NCBI RefSeq assembly: GCF_009764645.1
Contig: NZ_RWIM01000099.1
Span: 62,001 to 126,000 of the forward strand
Direction: 5' to 3'
DNA from: Pseudomonas sp. PB106
Lineage (GTDB): Bacteria > Pseudomonadota > Gammaproteobacteria > Pseudomonadales > Pseudomonadaceae
Length of the DNA stretch: 64,000 nucleotides
Position numbers and translations under genes: made by a program. The notes under the pieces were generated by a model. The model searched no databases. It saw only the letters and a list, made by a program, of their open reading frames with translations, and was not told where the DNA came from. Numbering within the stretch: position 1 is the first letter of the stretch; every line of letters starts with the position of its first letter. This document shows, piece after piece, positions 50,950 through 59,445 of this stretch.

Positions 50950-51990
50950 TCAGATATTCCAGCGAGGCGAGGTTTTCGCCAAACGTTGACGCATCTCTGC
51001 GATATTCGCTGCCAGTTGTCGAGTCAACAACCGGTAGCCGTCCAGTGCGCTGTATACCGGTGCATCGAGACTGGCGTCCGGTAAATCGAGCGGCCGGTCG
51101 AGGCGTTGCACTGCACCGGTTTTCAAGGCGCGGGCCATGCCGATCAACTGCACGCGAATCTGCCGGTGCTCGGCTTTCAGCGCGGATTGCAAATGGGCCA
51201 TGGCCTCTGGGTCATTGGCATCCGGTCGCGTGTTGCCGAGGATCTCCAGCGTGCTGATGCACATGCGCAAGTTACGCTGGATCGCGTCCAGTTCGGTCAT
51301 GGAAATCTTCACTTCCTTGGACACCGACGGCATCAGCGAACGCAGTTGCACCATCACCGCGCCGAGGCGGCTCATTAGCTTCAAGTGCTCATCGGCGCTG
51401 ACAGGCTGACCGCTGATGATCCGTCCGTACACCGTGGCGCAGTCACGCAAGGCGTCGGCGAGGTTGTAGCGCCACGAATAGACCGCATACAGCGGCAAGG
51501 CGAAAGAGAAGGCCAAGGCCAGGGCGATGCCGATCAGGATGTCGACGCCGCGCCACAAACCATCGGTGATCGGGTTGTCGCCATGCCCGGCGACGATGAA
51601 CACGGTGATCGCCGAGAGCAGGGCGGTGTAACCACCCTTGCCGATGGCGTGATAGGAAAAGAATCCGCAGACCACCGCCATCGCAAAGTAAGTCAGCCAG
51701 GGCATGCCAAGCCAAGCCTGCTGCGCCACCAACAAAAGCCCGACACCGGCACCGATCAGGGTGCCGGTGGCGCGTTCGGCGGCTTTCTTGCCGATGTTGC
51801 CGTGGTGCTGCAAACCGCCAATCACCACCAGCATGGTCACCGATGCCCACTCGCCATGCGGCAGATTGATGCCGGTGGTCAGCAGGATCGTCGCCAGCAA
51901 TCCGAGCGCCACCCGCACCGCATGGATCAGCCGCGCGTGGCGATAACGTCGATAAGGGTCAAGCAGCGGGCGCAAGACACGGCGCAGCAA
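50950..51990 (-). CDS. FUSC-family inner-membrane transporter
   Basis: A 346-residue protein with about six membrane segments in the first 180 residues and a cytoplasmic C-terminal region, the FUSC (AaeB-like) pattern but with only one membrane half. It probably pairs with the HlyD-type protein encoded just upstream to export aromatic acids or similar compounds. The start is uncertain: TTG 51990 is the first conventional start and lacks a clear ribosome site; a non-standard CTG at about 52020 has AGAGG upstream. It is the last gene of a three-gene set. Confidence 0.82.
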   Translation of the reverse strand: MLRRVLRPLLDPYRRYRHARLIHAVRVALGLLATILLTTGINLPHGEWASVTMLVVIGGLQHHGNIGKKAAERATGTLIGAGVGLLLVAQQAWLGMPWLTYFAMAVVCGFFSYHAIGKGGYTALLSAITVFIVAGHGDNPITDGLWRGVDILIGIALALAFSFALPLYAVYSWRYNLADALRDCATVYGRIISGQPVSADEHLKLMSRLGAVMVQLRSLMPSVSKEVKISMTELDAIQRNLRMCISTLEILGNTRPDANDPEAMAHLQSALKAEHRQIRVQLIGMARALKTGAVQRLDRPLDLPDASLDAPVYSALDGYRLLTRQLAANIAEMRQRLAKTSPRWNI

Positions 51991-52044
51991 GGGCGGAAGT
52001 CGATGGGTGCTGTGAGTACTCAGTGCGGGCCTCTCAGGTTCAGA

Positions 52045-53004
52045 TCAATGGAAAGGAAAAATGTAATTCATCCATGCTGCCATACGCAGAAGGATTTTGC
52101 GCATCGCGCCGATGTGGTGGAAGTGTTGGCTGTAGAGCGCTGCCTGCCCGTAGGCGCCGCCCGGCATCAGTTTGCCGTACTGAGCAAAATCGGGATCGGT
52201 GATTTCAATGATCACTGGCACCCGTCCCGCCGGGGGCGAACCGGTGTAGCCGATCAAGGTGCCGGAAGGCTGCACCTGACCTTCGGCAATCACGCCAATA
52301 ACGCTCTTCACTCGTCCGGCAAAGACTTTGCCGGGAATACCATCGAAGGCCACTTCCGCCTCATCGCCCACGGTCAGGCGCAACAGGCTGTTCTGGCGCA
52401 TCCACGCCGCAAAATACTGGCCTTCTTCGGGAATGAACACCATCGACGGACGCAGCGGCAACTTGCTCGCCATCATCCCCGGTCGCAACGACACATGGGT
52501 GACAAAGCCTTTGCTCGGTGCGCGTACGGTGGTGTTGTCCAGTTCGAACTGCGCGTTGTCCAGTTGTGCCTGAAGGTCATCGGTGCGGGCAATGGCGGCA
52601 TCCAGTTCGCGCTGGGTGCCGAAATTGCGCCGGATCAGTTCGGTGATGCGATAGCGATCACCCTTGGCGGCGACCAGTTGTGCCTTGAGGGATTTCATGC
52701 GGTTTTCAAACGGCGTGGGATCGATGCGAAACAGCACATCGCCTTTTTCCAGCGGCTCGTTACCGTGTACCGGCACCTCGATCACCTGGCCGCTGACAAT
52801 CGGTATCACCGGTACAGAAACGAAATAGGAGCGCGCGACTTCGGAATAGGGATGGTTGTAGTTCATGGTGAAAATCAGCGCGCCAATGATCAGCACCCCA
52901 CCCAGAACGGCTGTGGGCACCGTCCATTTATTCAAAGGAATACGGAAGATTTTGAACAGGGCAACGCAGAACGCGGCATAAGTGAGGATGAGCAGCAGAT
53001 CCAT
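52045..53004 (-). CDS. HlyD-type membrane fusion protein (YiaV/AaeA-like)
   Basis: A 319-residue periplasmic adaptor with two N-terminal membrane segments (LLLILTYAAFCVALF and AVLGGVLIIGALIF), a biotinyl-lipoyl-like half motif (GQVIEVPVHGNEPLEKGDVLFRID), a helical hairpin and a beta-barrel domain. It starts 2 bp after the DUF3302 gene and precedes the FUSC gene, forming a YiaW-YiaV-like plus FUSC efflux set. No outer-membrane channel is encoded nearby. Confidence 0.88.
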   Translation of the reverse strand: MDLLLILTYAAFCVALFKIFRIPLNKWTVPTAVLGGVLIIGALIFTMNYNHPYSEVARSYFVSVPVIPIVSGQVIEVPVHGNEPLEKGDVLFRIDPTPFENRMKSLKAQLVAAKGDRYRITELIRRNFGTQRELDAAIARTDDLQAQLDNAQFELDNTTVRAPSKGFVTHVSLRPGMMASKLPLRPSMVFIPEEGQYFAAWMRQNSLLRLTVGDEAEVAFDGIPGKVFAGRVKSVIGVIAEGQVQPSGTLIGYTGSPPAGRVPVIIEITDPDFAQYGKLMPGGAYGQAALYSQHFHHIGAMRKILLRMAAWMNYIFPFH

Positions 53005-53006
53005 GC

Positions 53007-53357
53007 TCAGCGCCCCTGCTTGTCAGGTGCAGATAAAGCCTGCGCTTCCAGTCGCTCGATGCGACCTTGCAGCTCGATGACCTGTTGCTCCAGACGCAAT
53101 ACATGGTTCTGCACAGGTTTGCCGTCACCGAAGCCCCAGCCGCGATCTTCGCGATAAGCCATCGCCCAGATCCACAGAAACGGCCACAGCGCATGCAAGG
53201 TGAACAGACTGACCCAGCCAGTGGCATGGATCGCATCCTGATGCGGGTGGTTACGGTGTACGGCAATCTCGTACGGAATGTCATGCAGCACGATGATTCC
53301 GTAAAACAGCACAAGCCCCACAAACACCAACAAACCCAACGCGAAGTAATCAAGCAT
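53007..53357 (-). CDS. DUF3302 small inner-membrane protein (YiaW-like)
   Basis: A 116-residue protein with two membrane segments (LGLLVFVGLVLFYGIIVL and HALWPFLWIWAMAY) and a C-terminal coiled-coil (LEQQVIELQGRIERLEAQ). This matches the YiaW/DUF3302 family, which is encoded next to YiaV-type HlyD proteins. Its role in the pump is undefined. It is the first gene of the set; ATG 53357 follows a GGAGG ribosome site. Confidence 0.85.
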   Translation of the reverse strand: MLDYFALGLLVFVGLVLFYGIIVLHDIPYEIAVHRNHPHQDAIHATGWVSLFTLHALWPFLWIWAMAYREDRGWGFGDGKPVQNHVLRLEQQVIELQGRIERLEAQALSAPDKQGR

Positions 53358-53474
53358 GATCCACCTCCCGGCATCCAGCGCAGCGCTGGGATCAGTGTAG
53401 ACACTGAATGGCCGGGGGCTTTACGGCTTTAGACTGGAAGCTGATCACCTCTGCTGCGGTTATTTCCAATCCGC

Positions 53475-55100
53475 TCAGAAGATGTAATCGGTGGTCAGGA
53501 AACTCGAATCGCGGCCGCGAATGATCTCGCTGATCAGATCCTTGTTGCTGTCCTGGAACTTGGTCGCTACCAGCGTACGGATCGAGAACACGCGCAATGC
53601 ATCGTGCACCGACAAGGTGCCCTCGGCGGAGTTTTTGCGCCCGTTGAACGGGTAGGTGTCCGGGCCGCGCTGGCATTGGGCGTTGAGGTTGATGCGTCCG
53701 ACCTGGTTGGCAAAGGTATCGACCAGACGCCCGACCGCCACCGGGTTGGTGCCGAAGATGCTTAGTTGCTGGCCGAAATCCGACTCCAGTACGTAATCGA
53801 TCACCGTATCGAGATGACGGTAGGGCACGATCGGCACCACCGGGCCGAACTGTTCTTCCTGATACACGCGCATCTGCGGATTCACCGGGTACAGCACTGC
53901 CGGGTAGAAGAACGACTCGCGGGATTCGCCACCGTTCGGATTGACCACTTCGGCGCCTTTGCTGCGCGCATCCGCGACCAGTCCGTGCAGATAATCGACC
54001 TTGCCTGATTCCGGCAGCGGCGTCAGCGACACACCGCTGTCCCACGGCATGCCCGGTTTCAGCGTGGCCAGTTTGGCGTTGAATTTCTCGATGAAGCTGT
54101 CGACGACATCTTCATGGACGAAGAGGATTTTCAGCGCGGTGCAGCGCTGGCCGTTGAACGACAGCGAACCGGTCACGGCCTCGCTGACGGCATTGTCCAG
54201 ATCGACTTCCGGCAAGACGATGCCCGGGTTTTTTGCGTCCAGACCCAACGCGGCGCGCAAACGGTGCGGTTTCGGGTGGAGCTTCTTCAGGTCGCTGGCG
54301 GCCTTGTTGGTGCCGATAAAGGCGAAGATGTCGATCTTGCCGCTGGCCATCAGCGCGCTGACGGTTTCGCGGCCGCTGCCGTAAATCACGTTGATCACGC
54401 CGGTCGGGAAGCTGTCGCGGAACGCTTCCAGTAGCGGACGGATCAGCAGCACGCCAAGTTTGGCCGGTTTGAACACCACGGTGTTGCCCATGATCAGCGC
54501 CGGAATCAGCGTGGTGAAGGTTTCATTCAGCGGATAGTTATAGGGGCCCATGCACAAAGCGACGCCGAGCGGCACGCGGCGGATCTGGCCGAGGGTGTCT
54601 TGTTCCAGCTCGAAACGGCTGGAACGGCGGTCGAGTTCCTTGAGCGCATTGATGGTGTCGACGATGTAATCGCAGGTGCGGTCGAATTCTTTTTCCGAGT
54701 CCTTGAGGTTCTTGCCGATTTCCCACATCAGCAGCTTCACCACGGCATCGCGCTGTTGGCGCATGCGCCCGAGGAAGGCTTCGACGTGTTGAATGCGTTC
54801 GGCTACGCGCATGGTCGGCCACAGGCCCTGGCCACGGTCGTAGGCGCGCACGGCGGCGTCGAGGGCGGTGAGGGCGGTGTCGGCATCGAGCAGCGGCGTG
54901 CTGCCGAGAATCACTTGTTCGTCACCGTTTTCCCCCTGCAGATAAACCGGGCTGCGCACGGTGGCGAGCGGGCCGTCCCAGCGCCGCAACTGGCCGTCGA
55001 CGAGGTATTCGCGTTGCTCGACTTGACCGTCGAGGCGGTATTTTTCCGGGATGTCGCTGACAGAAGGGAACAGGTTGCCAAGGATGTTTGCTGTGGTCAT
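53475..55100 (-). CDS. gapN: GapN-like NADP-dependent glyceraldehyde-3-phosphate dehydrogenase (ALDH family)
   Basis: A 541-residue aldehyde dehydrogenase. C320 in SFNGQRCTAL is the catalytic thiol and N188 in GPYNYPLNE stabilises the intermediate. The long N-terminus and these motifs suit the GapN branch that oxidises glyceraldehyde-3-phosphate directly to 3-phosphoglycerate with NADP. The usual ELGGK motif that gives the general-base glutamate reads LGLDAK here (residues 285-290), so that glutamate is not in its usual place. ATG 55100 (MTTANIL) is used; the frame runs on to 55250 into repeat-containing sequence. It is transcribed alone. Confidence 0.82.
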   Translation of the reverse strand: MTTANILGNLFPSVSDIPEKYRLDGQVEQREYLVDGQLRRWDGPLATVRSPVYLQGENGDEQVILGSTPLLDADTALTALDAAVRAYDRGQGLWPTMRVAERIQHVEAFLGRMRQQRDAVVKLLMWEIGKNLKDSEKEFDRTCDYIVDTINALKELDRRSSRFELEQDTLGQIRRVPLGVALCMGPYNYPLNETFTTLIPALIMGNTVVFKPAKLGVLLIRPLLEAFRDSFPTGVINVIYGSGRETVSALMASGKIDIFAFIGTNKAASDLKKLHPKPHRLRAALGLDAKNPGIVLPEVDLDNAVSEAVTGSLSFNGQRCTALKILFVHEDVVDSFIEKFNAKLATLKPGMPWDSGVSLTPLPESGKVDYLHGLVADARSKGAEVVNPNGGESRESFFYPAVLYPVNPQMRVYQEEQFGPVVPIVPYRHLDTVIDYVLESDFGQQLSIFGTNPVAVGRLVDTFANQVGRINLNAQCQRGPDTYPFNGRKNSAEGTLSVHDALRVFSIRTLVATKFQDSNKDLISEIIRGRDSSFLTTDYIF

Positions 55101-55238
55101 GTCGCTACCCCGTGTTGATGTCCGCATGCAGATCAAAAAGTCTGTACAGGTTATACGCCTGAATGCGCCGCAATTTAAACCCGCAAATGTCACCCGAATG
55201 TCACGCGAAACCGCACAGCAGAGCGGGCACCCACGCAT

Positions 55239-55343
55239 GATCGTTCCCACGCTCTGCGTGGGAATGCCTCAAGGGACGCTCCGCGTTCCAAGCGGACGCA
55301 GAGCGTCCAGGGCTGCATTCCCACGCGGAGCGTGGGAACGATC
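55239..55343. repeat. Palindromic intergenic repeat (pseudomonad type)
   Basis: GATCGTTCCCACGC at 55239-55252 is matched by its reverse complement at 55330-55343, and a second inverted pair (GACGCTCCGCG with related CGGACGCAGAGCGTC) lies inside. Sequences with GCGTGGGAACGATC are common intergenic elements in fluorescens-group genomes. The rest of the 351-bp gap (55101-55451) shows nothing else apart from the ribosome site of the next gene. Confidence 0.85.
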
Positions 55344-55451
55344 AAGGTAAATCCTGCCTGGCCCCGTTTGCCCCCCTCACTGTCCCGCAATGCCCTCAAC
55401 CCGCTGACCCGCCTGCCTTAAGGTGTGCTGACAACAATAAGCGAGGCCGTT

Positions 55452-55808
55452 ATGCGGGCAATTCGACTCACATTATTACTGGCGTTATCGCTGACGCTGT
55501 TCGGCTGCGGCGAAGACCCCAAACCCCCGGCCACCACCGATCACCACGCCATGCCCAAAGACCCGGCACTGGCGCAGATCTACGCCAACAGCTGCCAACT
55601 CTGCCACGCCAACCCCGCCGCGAACGCACCGCTGACCGGCGACCGCAAGGCCTGGGAACCGCGCATCCAGCAGGGCACCGACACGCTGCTCGACCACGCC
55701 ATCAATGGTTACAACGGCATGCCGCCGATGGGCCAGTGCGTCGAGTGCTCGGAAGAACAGTTCCTGCAATTGATCGGCTTCATGGCCGACAAGCCCCTCC
55801 CACAATAA
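55452..55808 (+). CDS. c-type cytochrome lipoprotein
   Basis: A 118-residue protein with a lipoprotein signal (LTLFGC, Cys19 in the mature start GEDPKPP) and one haem site CQLCH. The GMPPMGQCVEC segment near the C-terminus supplies the axial Met region and two more cysteines, as in cytochrome c5-type proteins. It is 10 bp before the start of the aldonolactone-oxidase gene, so it is the likely electron acceptor for that enzyme in the periplasm. Confidence 0.9.
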   Translation: MRAIRLTLLLALSLTLFGCGEDPKPPATTDHHAMPKDPALAQIYANSCQLCHANPAANAPLTGDRKAWEPRIQQGTDTLLDHAINGYNGMPPMGQCVECSEEQFLQLIGFMADKPLPQ

Positions 55809-55818
55809 GGTGCCCGGC

Positions 55819-57213
55819 ATGACCATGGATCTGACACGGCGTCAGTTGTTGCAGCGGGCGAGCATCGTCGGCGCGTTCAGTGCGCTGGCGAGCCATCCGG
55901 CATTGGGCCAATTGATGCGCGCACCAAGGCTGATTCCGTGGCGCAACTGGTCGGGCGCGCAGAGCTGCCTGCCAGCTGCGCGGCTGGCACCGAAAAATCT
56001 CGATGAACTGGTCAGCGCCATCCAGCAGGCCCAAGGCAAGATCCGCCCGGTCGGCTCGGCGCATTCCTTCAGCGCGTTGGTGCCCACCGATGGCACGCTG
56101 TTGTCGCTGAGCTATTTCAACGGTTTGCTCGATCACGACGCGAAAACTCTGCAAGCCGAATTCGCTGCCGGCACACCGATGTCACGCATGGGCATGCCAC
56201 TGAAAGACATCGGTCAGGCCCTGCAAAACATGGCCGATATCGATTACCAAACCCTGGCCGGCGCGATCTCGACCTCGACCCACGGCACCGGGAAAAACTT
56301 CCAGTCCTACTCGGCCCACGTCTGCGGCCTGCAACTGGTGACGGCCAGCGGTGAAGTGCTCGATTGCGATGCTCAGCGCCATCCAGAAGTATTCAACGCC
56401 GCACGAGTTTCCCTCGGCGCCCTCGGTGTGGCGACAAAAATCCGCCTGCAAAACCGCCCGGCCTATCGCCTGCGCGAACGCCAGTGGATCGCCAAGACCG
56501 AAGAACTGCTCGAAGACCTCGACAAGAACACCAGGGAAAACCAGCACTGGGAAATGCTCGTCGTCACCCATTCCGACTACGCCTTGTCCATTGCCCTCAA
56601 CGAAACCGACGACCCGGCCACGCCGCCGATCCCGCCGGAAGAAGAGGGCGGCAACGAGTTCGTCACCCTGATCGAGAAAATCGACAAATACGGCAGCGAC
56701 TTCCCCGACCTGCGCCGCACCATGCTCAACAGCCTGCGCCATCTGGCCAGTTTCGATGATCGCGTCGGTGACTCGTTCGACATCTACGCCAATGTGCGCA
56801 CAGTACGTTTCAACGAGATGGAATATTCGGTGCCGGCCGAGCACGGCCCGGCCTGCCTGCGCGAGATTCTCAAGCTGATTCAGGACAAGGATCTGCGCAC
56901 CTGGTTTCCCATCGAGTATCGCTATGTCAAGGCTGACGACATTCCGCTGAGCATGTTCGAGGGCCGTGACAGCTGTTCGATCTCGGTGCACCAGCATTAC
57001 CAGATGGATCATCACAATTTCTTCGCGGCGGTCGAGCCGATTTTCTGGAAGTACAACGGCCGCCCGCACTGGGGCAAGTTGCACACGCTCAACGCGAAAA
57101 ACCTGCAACCGCTGTACCCGCGCTGGCGCGAATTTGTCGACGTGCGCCAGGCGCTGGATCCGAGCGGGCGGTTTCTCAATGCGCATTTGTCATCGATTCT
57201 GAGGGTGAACTGA
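55819..57213 (+). CDS. Tat-exported FAD-linked oxidase, D-arabinono-1,4-lactone oxidase family
   Basis: A 464-residue flavoprotein. The N-terminal TRRQLLQRAS plus a hydrophobic stretch is a Tat signal. The FAD domain of the PCMH fold has PVGSAHSFSALVPTDGT and ISTSTHGTG, and the C-terminal ALO domain ends with the HWGKLHTL-type motif. Family members oxidise aldonolactones or alditols. ATG 55819 has AAGG at a suitable distance; GTG 55810 is less likely. It is coupled to the PLP gene by a TGATG overlap and follows a cytochrome, so a periplasmic oxidase chain is inferred. Confidence 0.87.
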   Translation: MTMDLTRRQLLQRASIVGAFSALASHPALGQLMRAPRLIPWRNWSGAQSCLPAARLAPKNLDELVSAIQQAQGKIRPVGSAHSFSALVPTDGTLLSLSYFNGLLDHDAKTLQAEFAAGTPMSRMGMPLKDIGQALQNMADIDYQTLAGAISTSTHGTGKNFQSYSAHVCGLQLVTASGEVLDCDAQRHPEVFNAARVSLGALGVATKIRLQNRPAYRLRERQWIAKTEELLEDLDKNTRENQHWEMLVVTHSDYALSIALNETDDPATPPIPPEEEGGNEFVTLIEKIDKYGSDFPDLRRTMLNSLRHLASFDDRVGDSFDIYANVRTVRFNEMEYSVPAEHGPACLREILKLIQDKDLRTWFPIEYRYVKADDIPLSMFEGRDSCSISVHQHYQMDHHNFFAAVEPIFWKYNGRPHWGKLHTLNAKNLQPLYPRWREFVDVRQALDPSGRFLNAHLSSILRVN

Positions 57214-58496
57214 TGGCGGTCAATCGACGCAATTTTCTGCTCGGCACGTTGGGTGTTGGCGCTTTGCTGGTGGGCGTCGGCGCATGGTTGCGGCCAGGCG
57301 ATCGCGGTGGGCCGTACAGCGAATACTTCCGTGCACTGAACAAAGAATTGAAGGACAAAGGCCCGATGCGCCCGGTGTTGCTGATCGATCTGGATCGCCT
57401 CGATCACAACATCGATGTCGTCATGCATTCAGTGCAACGCGGCGGCAAGCAGTTGCGGCTGGTGGAGAAGTCGCTGCCATCGCCGGGGTTGCTCAGTTAC
57501 ATCGCCCCGCGCGCCGGGACGAAAAGGCTGATGTCGTTTCACCAACCGTTTCTCAATCACGATGCGCAGGTGTTCCCGCAGTCGGATATTTTGCTTGGCA
57601 AGCCGTTACCGGTGCGTTCGGCAGCGCTGTTTTATCAAAGCCACACAGGGCCATTTGAGCCGTCGAAGCAGTTGCAATGGTTGCTCGACGGCCCGGAGCG
57701 TTTGCAGCAATACCTTGCGCTCGCTCAAGGGCTGGGCACGCGGATGCGCATCAACATCGAACTGGATGTGGGCCTGCATCGGGGGGGGGTCAGCGATCTG
57801 GCGATGCTGGGGCAAATGCTCACGTTGATCGGTGCCAACCCGCAGCATCTGGAATTTGCCGGATTCATGGGTTACGACCCGTTCGTGGGCATGGGCGTGC
57901 CGGGGATTCTTGGTTCGTCTGAGGAGCTGTTTGCCAAGGTCATGGTGATCTATCAGCGCTGCGTGGATTTTGCCCGACAGCAGTTTCCGACGTTGTGGCA
58001 CGACGGCTTGTGCCTGAACACCGCTGGCAGCCCGAGTTATCGCCTGCATGAAAACGAGAAGCTCAGCACTGAGGTTTCGGTGGGCACGGCGATGCTCAAA
58101 CCGACGCACTATGATTTGCCGTCGCTGGTGGAGCACGAGCCGGCGGTTTACATCGCTACGCCAGTGTTGAAAAGCACCGGCGCGGTGAACATCCCGGCGC
58201 TGGATGACAAGTCGAAGCTGTTCTCCTGGTGGGACGCCAATCAGCGCCAGACCTTCTTCATCTATGGCGGCAACTGGATGGCGGAATTCGAATCGCCGTC
58301 CGGTTTGCAGAGCAATAGCGTGTATGGCCGCAGCTCCAATCAGGAGATGGTCAACGGCTCGAATGCCGTTGGCCTGACCGTTGAGGATCAAGTGTTCCTG
58401 CGCCCTACCCAGACCGAAGCCGTGCTCCTTCAATTCGGCGATCTACTGGCCGTGCGCGGCGGCAAGATCGTCGACACCTGGCCCGTTTACGCCTAA
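57213..58496 (+). CDS. DSD1/D-threonine-aldolase-like PLP enzyme with Tat-type leader
   Basis: A 427-residue fold-type III PLP enzyme (alanine-racemase-like barrel). VLLIDLDRLDHNIDVV opens the barrel and the lysine of LRLVEKSLPSPG is the probable PLP site. Residues 4-12 NRRNFLLGT and the hydrophobic run after them form a Tat-like leader or anchor, unusual for this family, whose known members are cytoplasmic D-amino-acid aldolases or dehydratases. The ATG overlaps the previous stop. A run of nine G at about 57781-57789 codes for Arg-Gly-Gly and could slip. Substrate unknown. Confidence 0.83.
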   Translation: MAVNRRNFLLGTLGVGALLVGVGAWLRPGDRGGPYSEYFRALNKELKDKGPMRPVLLIDLDRLDHNIDVVMHSVQRGGKQLRLVEKSLPSPGLLSYIAPRAGTKRLMSFHQPFLNHDAQVFPQSDILLGKPLPVRSAALFYQSHTGPFEPSKQLQWLLDGPERLQQYLALAQGLGTRMRINIELDVGLHRGGVSDLAMLGQMLTLIGANPQHLEFAGFMGYDPFVGMGVPGILGSSEELFAKVMVIYQRCVDFARQQFPTLWHDGLCLNTAGSPSYRLHENEKLSTEVSVGTAMLKPTHYDLPSLVEHEPAVYIATPVLKSTGAVNIPALDDKSKLFSWWDANQRQTFFIYGGNWMAEFESPSGLQSNSVYGRSSNQEMVNGSNAVGLTVEDQVFLRPTQTEAVLLQFGDLLAVRGGKIVDTWPVYA

Positions 58497-58523
58497 TCCA
58501 AAATCCCCCAAACACCGCAAAAA

Positions 58524-58616
58524 CCTGTGGGAGCTGGCTTGCCAGCGATAGCGGTCTGTCAGCGAAGTAAAGGGTTGCTGACATGACGCCATCGCTGGCG
58601 AGCCAGCTCCCACAGG
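58524..58616. repeat. REP-type palindrome
   Basis: CCTGTGGGAGCTGGCT at 58524-58539 with GCCAGCGAT after it is mirrored by ATCGCTGGCGAGCCAGCTCC at 58591-58610 and CACAGG after it. This is the GTGGGAGCTGGC-type REP pair found hundreds of times in Pseudomonas fluorescens-group genomes. It separates the PLP gene from the phdA-pdtB operon and may stabilise or end the upstream transcript. Confidence 0.92.
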
Positions 58617-58697
58617 GTTATCGGTGTCTGTCCCACCTCATTGCCAAATTCGGTAATGAAGCTTTTATGACAAAAGTTCGGTAGCACATCGCCAGTC

Positions 58698-58715
58698 CGG
58701 TCATGCCTATGTAAC
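58698..58715 (+). promoter_or_regulatory. Possible PHO box upstream of phdA
   Basis: CGGTCAT-GCCT-ATGTAAC matches the PhoB direct-repeat consensus (CTGTCAT, 4 nt, CTGTCAT) at 10 of 14 positions and faces the operon. A reverse-oriented weaker candidate lies at 58656-58673. Phosphate-starvation control is known for the P. aeruginosa pdt genes, which is why the match is listed. Confidence 0.35.
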
Positions 58716-58777
58716 GCGCTTGAGGGGCCCAACGGGGCGCTTTTCACAAGCCGAGGCGGGACGCCGGGAGTGAGGCA

Positions 58778-59389
58778 GTGGGGACTATGGAACGCTACTC
58801 GAAAGTGGGCATGCAGGAACTCGATCAACGCCTGTCGAAGATCGTCGAAGCCGCGCGCAAGAAGCCGGTTTCGGTGTATCGCTACGGCGCGCCGTGGGTC
58901 TGGATCGTCTCGCAGGATGATTGGCAGGGCGCCTTGAAAGAGGTGTCGAGCTACATTCCGCCGGGGCATTCGCTGGTTCTGCTGCGCCCGCAGATCGACG
59001 ATCTGCTCGACGCCCATCGTGATCTCATGCACGACCTCAATGCCCAGCCCGGCATGCTGATTCCTGCGCAAACGGTCATGCATATTTTGCTCCTGCAACT
59101 GCTGTATTCGGTGCCCAGCGAGCAGCAACTGTATGAACAGCTCAATTACAACCTGTTGTTCCGCTGGTTCGCAGGTCTTGGCCTGAATCAGAAAGTCTGG
59201 AGCTTCAACGCCCTCAGTCGCGACATCACCACGTTGCTCAACGAGCCACGGGCGGTGCTGCTCATTCAAAAAATCATCGGCGAAGTGTTCTGCGGTGCCT
59301 TGCTGCAAATGCCCGAGTTCTCGCTGAACTTTGCGCTTTTGCACACGTGGCTGGGCAAACACGCCTGCGCCTCGACAGCCAGCAATTGA
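58778..59389 (+). CDS. phdA: PhdA-like fusion: Phd/YefM antitoxin domain plus transposase N-terminal (DUF772) domain
   Basis: A 203-residue protein. Residues about 4-52 (MERYSKVGMQELDQRLSKIV and the WIVSQDDW end) resemble a Phd/YefM antitoxin DNA-binding domain. Residues about 70-165 resemble the N-terminal domain of IS5-type transposases (LLLQLLYSVPSEQQLYEQL, LFRWFAGLGLNQ). The transposase catalytic part is absent, so it is domesticated rather than mobile. P. aeruginosa PhdA (PA0691) sits in the same place before pdtB and is reported to affect biofilm lysis and DNA release. GTG 58778 has GGGAG upstream; ATG 58787 is possible. Confidence 0.8.
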   Translation: MGTMERYSKVGMQELDQRLSKIVEAARKKPVSVYRYGAPWVWIVSQDDWQGALKEVSSYIPPGHSLVLLRPQIDDLLDAHRDLMHDLNAQPGMLIPAQTVMHILLLQLLYSVPSEQQLYEQLNYNLLFRWFAGLGLNQKVWSFNALSRDITTLLNEPRAVLLIQKIIGEVFCGALLQMPEFSLNFALLHTWLGKHACASTASN

Positions 59390-59445
59390 CGCCATACACG
59401 CGGCGTTCGAAACGCCAACAGGTCATCGCGAATTCAGGGGGTAGT

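Noticed and set aside
51385-53157. A 590-codon plus-strand open frame
   Set aside because: It is antisense to the FUSC, HlyD and DUF3302 genes, which have clear motifs; the product is Gln/His/Arg-rich without recognisable domains.
58778-59389. An active insertion-sequence transposase
   Set aside because: Only the N-terminal transposase domain is present, without a catalytic domain or flanking inverted repeats.
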